Assembly (NCBI RefSeq): GCF_016718685.1
Contig: NZ_JADKCX010000144.1
Coordinates: 1 to 64,000 of the forward strand
Length of the DNA: 64,000 nucleotides
Origin: Haliscomenobacter sp.
GTDB lineage: Bacteria; Bacteroidota; Bacteroidia; Chitinophagales; Saprospiraceae
Direction: 5' to 3'
The position numbers and the translations under genes were made by a program. A model generated the notes under the pieces. The model searched no databases. It was not told where the DNA came from and saw only the letters and a list, made by a program, of their open reading frames with translations. Shown piece by piece: positions 30,062 to 39,120 of the stretch. How positions within the stretch are numbered: the stretch's first letter is position 1; each line of letters starts with the position of its first letter.

Positions 30062-31161
30062 CTACCTGCTCCGCTTTGACTTATTCGTTTTGTAATCCCG
30101 GAACACAAATTCTCCCAAACCATCCAAACTGCTGTAAAACGCCTTACCATTGTTGGCACGGGTGAAAGAATCCACGAAGCGCACCAGGTAAGGATCGCGG
30201 GCAATCATAAAGGTGGTGATGGGAATGCCAATCTTACGGCAACTCTGCGCCAAATTGAGTGTGCGCGTCAAAATCGTTCGGTCAATGCCAAAACTGTTTT
30301 TATAGTATTTTTTGCCTTTTTTGATGCAAGTTGGTTTGCCATCGGTGATCATAAAGATCTGTTTGTTGGGATTGCGGCGTTTTTTCAGCAAATCCATGGC
30401 CAGTTCAAGTCCGGCGACGGTATTGGTATGGTAAGCCCCACTTGCGAAAGGGGGAGGTCTTTGATTTCGAGTTGCCAGGCATCATCGCCAAATACGATGA
30501 TGGCGAGGGTATCTTTGGGGTAACGCGTGGTGATGAATTCCGAAAGCGCCATGGCCACCCGTTTGGCGGGGGTAATGCGGTCTTCGCCATAGAGGATCAT
30601 CGAGTGCGAGATGTCGATCATCAGCACGGTACTGGTCTGGCTTTGGTAGAAAGTTTCGTGTACCTCCAGGTCCTCGTGGGTCAGCTTGAACTCTTCGATG
30701 CCGTGGTTGATCTGGGCATTGCGGAGTGATTCCGAAACAGCGAGTTTGTCCAGTTGATCCCCAAATTCGTAGGGGCGCAATTCGGCGGTAAGTTCGTCAC
30801 CCCGGCCTTCGGCTTTGGTACTGTGGTTGCCCTGTTTGGCTTTTTTGATGTTGCCAAACACATCCTCCAGGGCCTTTTGCCGCAAGGCAATTTCCATCTT
30901 GGCCGCAATGGTAAACCCGCCCTGCTGCTGGTCGGGTTGCTTGAGGTAACCTTTGTCAATCAAGTCCTGGATAAAATCGGCCATGCCGTAATTGTTATCC
31001 GTAAGCTTTGTATTCTTTGTCCAGTTCGGTCAACCAGGACAATGCCTCGTTAACGTCTCCGAAGTGTACATCAGAAGTTCTTGAAATACTTTCAACAGCC
31101 TTTCAAAAGGAGTTCCGCCTTCTGGTCCGGCTTGATATTCACCAAATTTCCATCCAATCAT
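30062..31161 (-). CDS. VWA-domain protein (CoxE/MoxR-partner type), frameshifted
   Basis: The cytoplasmic protein has a helical N-terminal domain and a von Willebrand A domain. The N-terminus reads MIGWKFGEYQAGPEGGTPFE and FQELLMYTSGD; two missing bases near 31067 and 31003 then join it to MADFIQDLIDKGYLKQPDQQ. The VWA domain begins STVLMIDISHSMILYGEDRI, whose DxSxS is the metal site (MIDAS), and reads LAIIVFGDDAW. Another indel near 30410 leads to DLLKKRRNPNKQIFMITDGK and TFMIARDPYLVRFVDSFTRA. Relatives usually work with a MoxR-type AAA ATPase as a metal-insertion or chaperone pair. No such ATPase gene is adjacent here, so the partner is unknown. Confidence 0.8.
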
Positions 31162-31275
31162 TGGAAATTATTTTGCGTAGCAAGTTAATGGCAGGATAGC
31201 CAAAATTATGGAACACCTTTCAACGGGTATTCAGTTTACCAAATACAAAAAATATTGAAAGGCATGATCACCTGT

Positions 31276-31812
31276 TCAATCCATCATGCAACATTTGAGC
31301 AATTCCTCGTAATCAGGACGGTCAGAGGATAAAGAATGAATGAAACTTTCGCGGATTTCTCCATTTTGGATGACAAACACCCCGGGCATTTGGAAACCAT
31401 CACCCAGCTGAGGGCCGGCACCATGCCCTGCTACAACCCCTGCGGAAAACCCTCGAATCCAGGAGTGTAAGCCAAAAAGTTGGTTAAAATTACCTTTCAT
31501 CAAGCCAAATGCGCGGTAGAAAGTACATTCAGGATCGCTGATGTGAATGGCGTTTTCGAGGTCATAACGGGTAAAATAGCGTTCCGCAATGTCATTGTCG
31601 GTCATGTGTACAAAGACGATGCGGGTTCCGGTAGATTCGATTTCTTTGCGGCGCTTGGAGATGTCAGAAAGGGCTTCCCGGCAGAATACGCAACCAAAAT
31701 GGCGCAAAAATACAAGTAGGACCGGGGATTTTTCCGCAGTATCACGCAGGCTTTGGCCCGTACTGGTAATCATTTGATCCAAAACTTCTTCTTGTATTAC
31801 AACAGGAATCAT
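31276..31812 (-). CDS. SelL-related thioredoxin-fold redox protein
   Basis: The 178-residue protein belongs to the AhpC/TSA-like SelL-related group. It shows SPVLLVFLRHFGCVFCREAL, whose CxxC near residue 40 is the probable redox centre, then RIVFVHMTDNDIAERYF and SDPECTFYRAFGLMKG, and GFQMPGVFVIQNGEIRESF with the cis-Pro before the last strand. There is no signal peptide, so it should act in the cytoplasm as a thiol oxidoreductase or peroxidase-like enzyme. Selenocysteine is not used; the motif codons are ordinary Cys. The gene is complete and monocistronic. The 31162-31275 gap contains nothing obvious. Confidence 0.78.
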   Translation of the reverse strand: MIPVVIQEEVLDQMITSTGQSLRDTAEKSPVLLVFLRHFGCVFCREALSDISKRRKEIESTGTRIVFVHMTDNDIAERYFTRYDLENAIHISDPECTFYRAFGLMKGNFNQLFGLHSWIRGFSAGVVAGHGAGPQLGDGFQMPGVFVIQNGEIRESFIHSLSSDRPDYEELLKCCMMD

Positions 31813-31849
31813 AAAATTGAAATTTTAGATAGTAACACGGGGAGGAAGA

Positions 31850-31955
31850 GTTCAAAGTGGTTCAGGTTTAACCGTTCTGGGTTTAAGTTCACAAGAAGGT
31901 TCGTGCAACTTAAAAACCCTAAACCCAAAAACCCAAACTCAAAACTCAAAACCTA
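31850..31955. repeat. Imperfect palindrome with GGGTTTAAG arms after mdh
   Basis: One arm is rich in GGTTTAA and GGGTTTAAGTT, the other in AACTTAAAAACCCTAAACCC with repeated AAAACTC/AAACCC units. The arms pair imperfectly. It lies between mdh and the SelL-like gene on the same strand. The build, degenerate 6-7-bp units in each arm, is the same as in the GTTGAG palindromes elsewhere, with a different unit sequence. Confidence 0.5.
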
Positions 31956-31958
31956 AAC

Positions 31959-32890
31959 TTAGAGTCCCATCCAATCGCACACGTCCATCACTGACTCAAC
32001 AGCAACCGAAGAATCGTGTAGCAACTTCATTTCGTCGGCATTGAGCTTCAACTCGATCATCTCGGTGATGCCTGCTTTGCCCAACTTGACGGGGATGCCG
32101 ACAAATGTATCGTGCAATCCATACTGGCCACTCAGGTTGACGCAGCAAGGGAAAATGCGGTTTTCGTCTTTGACAATGGCCTCTACCATTTGCGCAGCTG
32201 CTGCACCTGGCGCATACCAGGCCGAAGTGCCCATCAGGTTGACCAACTCACCACCACCGGATTTGGTGCGCTCCACAATGGCACTGGAGTCTGGCTTCGT
32301 CAATCAACTCATGACAGGAATCCCCGCAACGGTAGTATACCGGGGCAGTGGCACCATGGTGTCGCCGTGACCACCCATGAGTACAGCCTGAATATCCTTT
32401 GGAGAAACCTGCAAGGCCTCGGCCAAAAAGCACGGTAACGGGCAGTGTCCAAAATTCCGGCCATCCCAAATACCTTGGTTGCAGGTAGTCCGGCGGTTTT
32501 GAAAGCCGCATAAGTCATGACATCCAGTGGATTAGACACCACAATGATGATCGGGGCTTTTGAGTGTTCCAGGATGGAACGGGTAACACTATTGACGATT
32601 TTCGCGTTGGTCGAAATCAAATCATCGCGGCTCATACCTGGTTTGCGGGGAACCCCAGCGGTGATGACTACGATGTCTGATCCTGCGGTTTCGGCGTAAT
32701 TGTCGGTACCCCTCAGGTAGGTGCTGTAATAGTCGATGGGGGCTTGCTGCCAGGTGTCTAGGGCTTTGCCTTTGGCCATATTGCCCTGGATATCGAGCAG
32801 AACAATTTCTTTGACAATGTCCCGGTGTGCCAGTACGTTGGCTACGGTAGCTCCTACGTTACCAGCGCCAACAACGGTTACTTTGCTCAT
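31959..32890 (-). CDS. mdh: Malate dehydrogenase, several frameshifts
   Basis: MDH interconverts malate and oxaloacetate with NAD in the TCA cycle. The N-terminal Rossmann fold (KVTVVGAGNVGATVANVLA, IVLLDIQGNMAKGKALDT) and the SNPLDVMTYAA motif are in one frame to about 32430. A missing T in GCTTTTTGG then shifts frame; LAEALQVSPKDIQAVLMGGHG, with the catalytic His in GGHGD, follows. Further shifts near 32310-32285 lead through HELIDEAR to IVERTKSGGGELVNLMGTSA and the C-terminal catalytic domain ending DVCDWMGL. Because the enzyme is central to metabolism and every domain is intact, these breaks look like sequence errors. It is the LDH-like bacterial form. Confidence 0.88.
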
Positions 32891-33139
32891 TTTAAATTCT
32901 TTTATGCGTATTTACAATAGACTGTTTGGAGTGAAAAGAGCTGCCGAAACGCTCAGAAAGCAAGCCTTTTAGGCAGTCCCGCAATTATAGGGAATAATTT
33001 CTGCTTTGTTCTGTTGGAGACAAAAGATTTACTGAATTTTTGCAAAACTTTCAAATACGCGTGAATATTAGTAGCTTCACCTTTATTTTTGAGTATATTT
33101 TGAGAGGCCAGTTTACTTAACCACTTAATTCCCCACTGT

Positions 33140-34643
33140 ATGCGTATTGTACGTCATACGTTAGCATCTTGTTTTGTTTTGTTGAGTCTAAGCATATTGG
33201 CTCAGCCTACCCTTGACGTGCTACCTTGTGCTACTCCTGCCATAAAATCATCCTGGTTGACTGAATTTCAAAAGCGGCAGCAAAGGCTCAGAATTGAGGT
33301 CTGGAGTCGCCAAATACGTTGCAATGACCATCCATGTAGTGGGTACCGATGAGGGTAAAGATTACCTCAACGGCAATGTCATTTTGGATGCACTTTGTGC
33401 ACTCAATCAAAAGTTTGCCCACGCCAATCTTCAGTTTTTTATCAAAGATGATTTCAACTACATCAACAATAGTTTACTTTTTGTCCACGACAAGGTAACG
33501 TTTCCCAAAGTTCCTGCACTTTTTGCAAAATACAATGTATCTGGTACGGTCAACATCTATTTTGTACGGGATCCGATGGGAGCTTGTGGCTACAACTATA
33601 TGCCGGGAGGAAAGAGCATGGGAATCGTCCTAAGCAACGATTGTACCAATGGTAAAGATGCCAATTGGGCTCATGAAATGGGGCATTATCTGTCCTTGCC
33701 ACACACCTTTATGGCTGGGAAATGGAAACGCCGAATTTTGCCCAACCTGCCCCCATGCTACCAAAATGGGGGTGGAAGTTGAAATGGCTGCTGGCCAAAA
33801 TTGTGCGTTTGCCGGGGACGGTTTTTGTGATACGCCCGCAGATTACTTGGCCGGGCGCTGGTATTGTGACGATAAAGGCATCAGTGTCACCAAACAAATG
33901 GATCCCAGTGGAACCTATTTCTGTTCAGATGGCTCCCTCATCATGTCTTATTCCCTGGATGAATGTGCCGAACGATTTTCTCCCAATCAGGCAGCAGCCA
34001 TGCACAGTTATCTGGGAGAAGAACTGGTTGGCCATTTTATGGCCAGTGCCCCCTGTGCGCAATTGGGCTCGGTGGGAGATATTTTGAAATTTCCTGGAAA
34101 TAAGGTGGTGGTCAATACGTTCAATCGGAAGATTTTCTTCAATTGGGAAAAAGCTCCCAATGCCAGTGGTTATCTGCTCGAAGTGAGTTTATTGGCCAAT
34201 TTTGGCACCACCGTGTACCGGGGCATTACCCGAGACACGTCGATGGTGGTAGACAATCTAAGCAGTTCACGACCCTATTATTGGCGGATACGACCTTTCA
34301 ACGCCATGTATGCCTGTAAAACCTATTCGGCAGTGCGTTCATTCACCATCAATCAAACGACGGCATTGCCCGTGTTGAATACCTTACATGAGGTGGAGTT
34401 GTTTCCCAATCCGGTTCACCCTGGGGAGGACATCCGATTGCGCTTTGAAGCAGATGAAAACATGAAATTACAAGCTACACTGGTCAACACATTGGGCGCC
34501 GTAGTTCATCAACAAAACCTCAGACAAATATCGGCAACAATGAGTATCAACTCCGCCCCAATCAACAGCTGCCTTTCGGCGTGTATTGGTTATGGATAAA
34601 GGGTGAAAAGGGGGCTTTATCGCGGAAAATCGTCGTGCACTAA
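33140..34643 (+). CDS. Secreted M43-like zinc metalloprotease with T9SS sorting domain, frameshifted
   Basis: This is an exported metzincin. After a signal peptide (HTLASCFVLLSLSILAQ) the frame changes near 33298, and GVAKYVAMTIHVVGTDEGKD starts the pappalysin-like (M43) catalytic domain. The zinc site is HEMGHYLSLPH near 33670-33705, the elongated HExxHxxGxxH-like form with Leu in the Gly position. CGYNYMPGGKSMGIVLSNDC precedes it, and a frame change near 33715 leads to a Cys-rich segment (NAEFCPTCPHATKMG, CAFAGDGFCDTPADY) and a possible Met-turn LIMSYSLDEC. A fibronectin-like domain (FFNWEKAPNASGYLLEVSLL) and a C-terminal Por-secretion domain (VELFPNPVHPGEDI, ending ALSRKIVVH after a last shift near 34535) follow. 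It is expected to be secreted by T9SS. Confidence 0.8.
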
Positions 34644-34663
34644 TTGACCATAACTATAAAAAT

Positions 34664-34701
34664 AAAAAACCCTCTGAAATAGCCATTTCAGAGGGTTTTT
34701 T
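34664..34701. terminator. Bidirectional rho-independent terminator
   Basis: AAAAAACCCTCTGAAAT and ATTTCAGAGGGTTTTTT form a perfect 17-bp stem with an AGCC loop and A/T tracts on both sides. It lies between the convergent metalloprotease gene and the coiled-coil operon and should terminate both. Confidence 0.9.
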
Positions 34702-34729
34702 ATTGTGCGAAAACTTGCCAATAGATCAA

Positions 34730-35757
34730 TCAATTGTTGAAAAGATTGCTGTAGTCGTTGTTGTCACCACGGGCTTCTTTCTCTGGACGGGTTTTGAAGC
34801 TATCCAGATCCAGGGATTCGGAAGAAGAAGTTTTACCCGTACCTTCCATCAACATCAAGGTACTCTTTTTCTCCCAGTCTTCCAACATTTGCAAGCCTTG
34901 TTCTTCAAACATGCCATTTTGCAGATCGATAGAATCCATCAATTTAGAAGACATGTCCATGAAGTTTTCCATTTCACCTACTTTGTTGGCTACGTCTTCG
35001 GTGATGGCATCCATGGCTGCATCAAACATGGCGCGCTTGTCGGGATCACCACTGATGACACTCATGGCCGAACGCATGGCCGAGTGAGAAGTGCGAATGG
35101 CTTTGCGCTCAATTTCTTTCACTTTCACTTGATCCTTGGTATCTTCCAGCAGCACCTCGGAGTTGCTGTGCATTTTTGATAAGATGCGGTAAAGGATCTC
35201 CATTTTTTGGTGGAGGGCCGCATATTTCTCATTGCTTTCGCGGAGGCGAGCAGCTTTACGTGAAGCCAGTAACATCTGCTGGTCTTTATCCTGATCGCGG
35301 GCAGCCGCAGCCAAACGCATGTTGGCATCGATTTCTTTGTTGTTGTCGCCAATCAGGGTTGACATCTGGCGCATCTGGCCACGCAGGATGCCAATCTGTT
35401 TGCGCATCTTGGTCAGGTTGTCTGACAGATCCTCAATGTAATTCTTGAGAATACCAATGGGATCGATGGTCACAAACATGCCGGTAACCCAACGCATCAC
35501 ACTTTGTACATGTACCAGATCAGTGTACGCATTCTGGGATCGAGCACCATATAAAAGAATAGCCACCAAGGCGACAATCAACCCAGGCGGTAGAGTGTAC
35601 TTTGTGCCAACGCCAGAATAGCAGGTAAATAGGTTACAAAAAGGTAACCCAAGCCAGCCAAAATAGCTAAACCAAAAATAGCACCAGTAGTTCCTTCTGG
35701 TCTTGACCAAAAAGTTTTTGGTTTAAATTCGGGATTTTCAAATTTAACTTCAGCCAT
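34730..35757 (-). CDS. Membrane-anchored coiled-coil protein of unknown function, one frameshift
   Basis: The reconstructed protein of about 342 residues starts MAEVKFENPEFKPKTFWSRP (35757), has two TM helices (GAIFGLAILAGLGYLFVTYL and GLIVALVAILLYGA), and a shift near 35595 between them. The rest is a long alpha-helical region: LKNYIEDLSDNLTKMRKQIG, DNNKEIDANMRLAAAARDQD and KDQVKVKEIERKAIRTSHSA, then AMRSAMSVISGDPDKRAMFD and MDAITEDVANKVGEMENFMD. The last part, helices with a regularly spaced Met-rich face, recalls PspA/ESCRT-III-like proteins, but this is only an impression. It ends with an acidic Ser-rich tail. It is third in an operon after two small genes. Confidence 0.65.
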
Positions 35758-35803
35758 GTGTAGGTGAATTTTTGTGGGAGCTCAGATACAAGCCCTCTCA
35801 AAA

Positions 35804-36092
35804 TTACAAATATTGTTGAATGTTTAAAATATCGCGGTCAATTTCGTTCATCAGGCGCGGAGCGTTGCTTCAAAACCATCTTTGGTGCTTTCGATTTTTC
35901 AGTGCGCCTTGAATCAAATCATCTGCCTGGTCAATGGTGGTTTGGGCGGGCTGAAATTTTGCCTTCCAACTCCTTGATCTTGGACTGGTATTCTTCAATT
36001 TGTTTGCGGAGTTTTTCAACCTCTACCTGCTTTGACCTAACCCGTTGGTCTACTTGTTTTTGTAGCGCGGCATCAAATTGGGTCTTTTTCAT
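35804..36092 (-). CDS. Small coiled-coil protein, second gene of the operon, frameshifted
   Basis: A product of about 95 residues starts MKKTQFDAALQKQVDQRVRS and forms a strong coiled coil (VEVEKLRKQIEEYQSKIKEL). Indels after GKISA (near 35957) and further on join it to TTIDQADDLIQGALK, ESTKDGFEATLRA and LMNEIDRDILNIQQYL, stopping at 35804. The pieces are consistent in style and in order. It is 46 bp upstream of the membrane coiled-coil gene, and its start lies inside the end of the preceding gene. I recognise no family. A regulator or adaptor of the membrane protein through coiled-coil pairing is possible but unproven. Confidence 0.5.
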
Positions 36093-36365
36093 TGGTCAGG
36101 ATTTTTTTGTAATGATCTGCTGTTTTTTAGCAGCTTCTCCTTGGTCAAACCAACCGTGCAGCAGTGGCGAACGCAGATTTGAACATCGTGGGTTCATCAA
36201 TACCCAAACTGACTTGATTGCCGATGGATTGTTTGAACTCAATGTAGTCAAAACCTGGAAGGTTGTTCTTCTCTAAGGCTTGGGTTAAAAAATCTCGCTT
36301 TTTTCATCTAAACCATGATGAATCCCAAAAAGCGCTTTTAAACTTTTCTGCATGTGTCGTGACAT
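36073..36365 (-). CDS. Small protein of unknown function, first gene of the operon, frameshifted
   Basis: The reconstructed protein of about 97 residues begins MSRHMQKSLKALFGIHHGLD (36365). After one shift in a T run near 36292 it continues DFLTQALEKNNLPGFDYIEF, KQSIGNQVSLGIDEPTMFKS and AFATAA, and after further shifts near 36170-36135 TVGLTKEKLLK and TADHYKKILTNEKDPI, stopping at 36073. Its end overlaps the start of the coiled-coil gene by 20 bp, which argues that both are real and translationally coupled. The predicted fold is helical and soluble with no signal peptide. I do not recognise a family. Confidence 0.5.
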
Positions 36366-36442
36366 TTCTATTGGCGCAAAATAATGGATTTTATGCACAA
36401 ATGAGCCGGAATTTTCGATTTTCCTGGATATAACTTGGATGA

Positions 36443-36555
36443 AAGTTGAGAAAGTTGAGGAGTTGAGAGGTTGAGGCTACCGCGAGTGACCTGGACGCGG
36501 TCGCGTCCAAGTCACTCGCGGTAGCCTCAACTCCTCAACTTTTCAACTCCTCAAC
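36443..36555. repeat. CCGCGAGCGAC-type palindrome, copy 1
   Basis: The left arm has repeated GTTGAG/GTTGAGG units, then GGCTACCGCGAGTGAC. The right arm has GTCACTCGCGGTAGCC followed by TCAACTCCTCAAC units. The centre is CTGGACGCGGTCGCGTCCA. Other copies are at 38983, 40534 and 51095. Here it lies upstream of both the small-protein operon and blaI, the only copy between divergent genes. Confidence 0.8.
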
Positions 36556-36575
36556 AAAAAAAGTTGGCCTACTAC

Positions 36576-36605
36576 TTGCAACGTACGATTTTTATCGTAC
36601 CTTTG
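36576..36605 (+). promoter_or_regulatory. blaI promoter with embedded operator
   Basis: TTG at 36576-36578, a 19-bp spacer and TACCTTTG at 36598-36605 form a canonical Bacteroidota promoter. Inside it GTACGAT-TTTT-ATCGTAC (36583-36600) is a perfect 7-bp inverted repeat, well placed for binding of the BlaI dimer to block RNA polymerase. The expected start site is at or next to the ATG at 36610, so the mRNA is nearly leaderless. Confidence 0.7.
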
Positions 36606-36609
36606 TCTT

Positions 36610-37014
36610 ATGAAAGCACAACATCCAGAATCAGAACAAGCAGGGGTTCCTACCAAAGCAGAAATGGACGTCCTGCAAGTCCTTTGGGACTGTGGCCCGA
36701 ATACGGTTCGTTTTGTCAATGATACCTTGAATGCACAAAAAAAAGCCGTACAGTATACCTCTACCTTGAAACAAATGCAAGTCATGGTGGAAAAAGGGAT
36801 GTTGCTTCGGGATGAAAGCAGTATGAAACACATTTATACAGCGGCTATCGAAGAACAGGCGACCAAAGGACTCATGTTGGATAAATTTGTAGACACCCTG
36901 TACAAAGGTTCTCCCAGCAATTTGGTGATGCAGTTGTTGGGCAACAAAAAAACATCTCAGGCTGAACTTGATGCCATCAGGGCTCTTTTGGATCAACACA
37001 AAAATGAACTTTAA
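36610..37014 (+). CDS. BlaI/MecI/CopY-family transcriptional repressor
   Basis: The 134-residue winged-helix repressor shows the family layout: PTKAEMDVLQVLWDCGPNTV (HTH start), VRFVNDTLNAQKKAVQYTST, LKQMQVMVEKGMLLRDES (recognition helix and wing), then a helical dimerisation region LDKFVDTLYKGSPSNLVMQL. BlaI proteins repress their own promoter and are inactivated by cleavage triggered by the BlaR-type membrane protease, here encoded 26 bp downstream. An inverted repeat lies in its promoter. No beta-lactamase gene is near, so in this organism the pair probably answers another envelope or stress signal. Confidence 0.9.
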   Translation: MKAQHPESEQAGVPTKAEMDVLQVLWDCGPNTVRFVNDTLNAQKKAVQYTSTLKQMQVMVEKGMLLRDESSMKHIYTAAIEEQATKGLMLDKFVDTLYKGSPSNLVMQLLGNKKTSQAELDAIRALLDQHKNEL

Positions 37015-37040
37015 GGTACAATCAGTAACGGACTAATAAA

Positions 37041-38982
37041 TTGTGGACTATGCAATTCGTATTCGCAACATCATTTGTTTCGGAAAGGGTGATTTATGCC
37101 CTGAGTTGGACGCTCCTGCATTCCCTTTGGCAGGGGATAGTGCTTGCCTTGGTCGCAGGGCTCATCATGCTCCTGTGCAGAAAGGCTAAAGCCAGTGTGC
37201 GTTATAATTTGCTGAGCGGAGCCTTGTTGCTTTTTGTAGTAGGTGTGGGCATCAGCGGGTTGATCCAATGGCAGTATCAGGCCGAACTCTTGTCCCACCA
37301 ACCGTTGGTGATCAATTATCCTGATCAAGGAGCAGACCCAATTGCTACCTTCAGGGTAGGAGAGGAGGTGGTGGCCCGGGCTTGGGCTGAGTCGCGGATG
37401 AGTACATTTGTGGCTTTTTTTAACCGCTACACCTTTGTCATCGTTGCGCTTTGGATGCTAATTTTAGGCATCAAAAGTATCCGCATGGGCATGGATCTAT
37501 GGTATTTGCGCCGCGTTTGTAAGTACCGCACCCATGTCCCCAATCTGTATTGGCGCAATCGGATGGAAAAACCTGGCGGAGCAGCTCAAAATTAGCTTTC
37601 CAGTACAATTGTTGGAATCAGAATTGATCAAAAGCCCTTCCGTCATAGGTTTTACAAAACCCATCGTATTGGTACCTTTGGGATTGTTGAACAGTTTGCC
37701 TACTGAACAAGTAGAGGCCATTTATTGCACGAATTGGCGCACATTCGCCGCAACGATTACCTGATAAATTTTGTGCAATGCCTTTTTGAAATGTGTTTTT
37801 TTCAATCCTGGACTTTTATGGGTCTCACAGCTGATTCGGAAAGAGCGCGAAAATTGCTGTGATGACATCGCTGTTGCGGCCATGAACAGCAAAACCCAGT
37901 ACATCAATGCACTGGTTGCTTTTCAAGAGTTTAACCTCAATGCTTCAAAATATGCCCTTGCTTTTGCGGGCCAACAAAAAATGCCTTTACTCGATCGGGT
38001 AAAGCGCATCATCAATCACCACAACTACAAAACATTAAGTATTATGGAGAAGATCTCATTGCTGGCCAGCGTACTGCTGATCAGTACCGTCACCTTTTTG
38101 TCGCTGAACCAAAGCCAGGCACAATCGATCAAGGAAAATCACATTCCTTCTTTTACCAACATCAATGTGAGTGGCAATGGCACGGCGGGCAACCCACAAA
38201 TCATGTTTCTGCAAGATGCCGATGGCAAAACGTACAGCGTCAAAAGAGTGGACAAAAAAATCCAGGAGATGTACGTGAACGGAGAAAAACTGGAAGAAGG
38301 AAAGTACTCAGAATACGAAGCCGTAATCAAAGAAATTGACGAACAAATCGAAAGAGATCGGGCGCAAGCTGAATTGGATCGGCAACAGGCTGAACGCGAC
38401 CGCGAACAGGCGGTTAAAGATCGCCAGCAAGCCGACCGCGACCGAGAACAAGCCATGCGGGATCAGGAACAAGCGAAACTCGATCGAGCAAGCGGAAAAG
38501 GATCGTGCCAGGCAGGAAGCTGGGCGGACAAAGAACGGCCATCGGGATGAAGCCCAATCCAAACTAGACCGGGAACAAGCGGTGCGCGACCGCCAGCAGG
38601 CAGAAAGGATCAGGCGCAAGCGGAAAAAGATCGCCTGCAAGCAGACCGCGACCGTGAACAAGCCGGACGAGACAGGGCCCAAGCTGAACTCGACCGCGTG
38701 CAAGCCGAGAAAGACCGCAAACAGGCCGAAGAAGACCGCAAAATGTTGCTCAGTCTGGTAGAAGATTTGGTGAAAGACAAATTGGTGAAAGACAAAGAAG
38801 GCATCAGTAGCTTCAAGCTATCAAATGATCAGTTTTTGATCAATGGGGTCAAACAATCCCCTGAATTACATGCAAAATATAAGGCCAAGTACGTCAAGAA
38901 TCCAAATTACCAGATCAATATTGAAAACAATGGGTTCCATGGAAACCACTTGTGGTTTTCTAAGGGAAGCATAAAGGAATAA
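37041..38982 (+). CDS. BlaR1-like M56 metallopeptidase with heptad-repeat periplasmic region, several frameshifts
   Basis: This membrane zinc protease partners with BlaI. N-terminal TM helices (ERVIYALSWTLLHSLWQGIV, VRYNLLSGALLLFVVGVGIS, YTFVIVALWMLILGIKSI) are followed, across indels near 37560-37600 and 37725, by IGFTKPIVLVPLGLLNSLP and the M56 zinc motif HELAHIRRNDYL (37728 on) in cytoplasmic position. KERENCCDDIAVAAMNSKTQ with the ENxCDD metal ligand follows. A last TM (MEKISLLASVLLISTVTFL) leads to a periplasmic part with about 130 residues of seven-residue repeats (xxDRxQA), interrupted by shifts near 38490-38610, then a C-terminal region ending GSIKE. The shifts are mostly one base. 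A beta-lactam-binding domain is absent, so the sensed signal differs from classical BlaR1. Confidence 0.8.
38338..38745 (+). repeat. Heptad-coding repeat in the BlaR-like gene
   Basis: About eighteen near-identical 21-bp units encode the pattern A-E-x-D-R-x-Q (DREQAVKDRQQADRDREQA). The periodicity gives a long single alpha helix or coiled coil with alternating charges. Two stretches (38490-38610) are out of frame. Repetitive DNA of this kind is prone to true slippage as well as to assembly error. Confidence 0.75.
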
Positions 38983-39116
38983 AGTTGAGGAGTTGAGGGG
39001 TTGAGCAGGTTGAGGCTGCCGCGAGCGACAAGCCCAAAGCGACATAGTCGTCTGGTCAAATGTAAAAATCGCTCAAATGTCGCTCGCGGTAGCCTCAACC
39101 TGCTCAACTCCTCAAC
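38983..39116. repeat. CCGCGAGCGAC-type palindrome, copy 2
   Basis: The left arm GTTGAGGAGTTGAGGGGTTG leads to GGCTGCCGCGAGCGAC; the right arm GTCGCTCGCGGTAGCC leads to TCAACCTGCTCAACTCCTC. The centre contains AAGCGACATAGTCGTCTGGTCAAA, which is also present in the copy at 40534. It sits between the convergent 3' ends of the BlaR-like gene and the oxidoreductase gene. Confidence 0.85.
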
Positions 39117-39120
39117 CATT

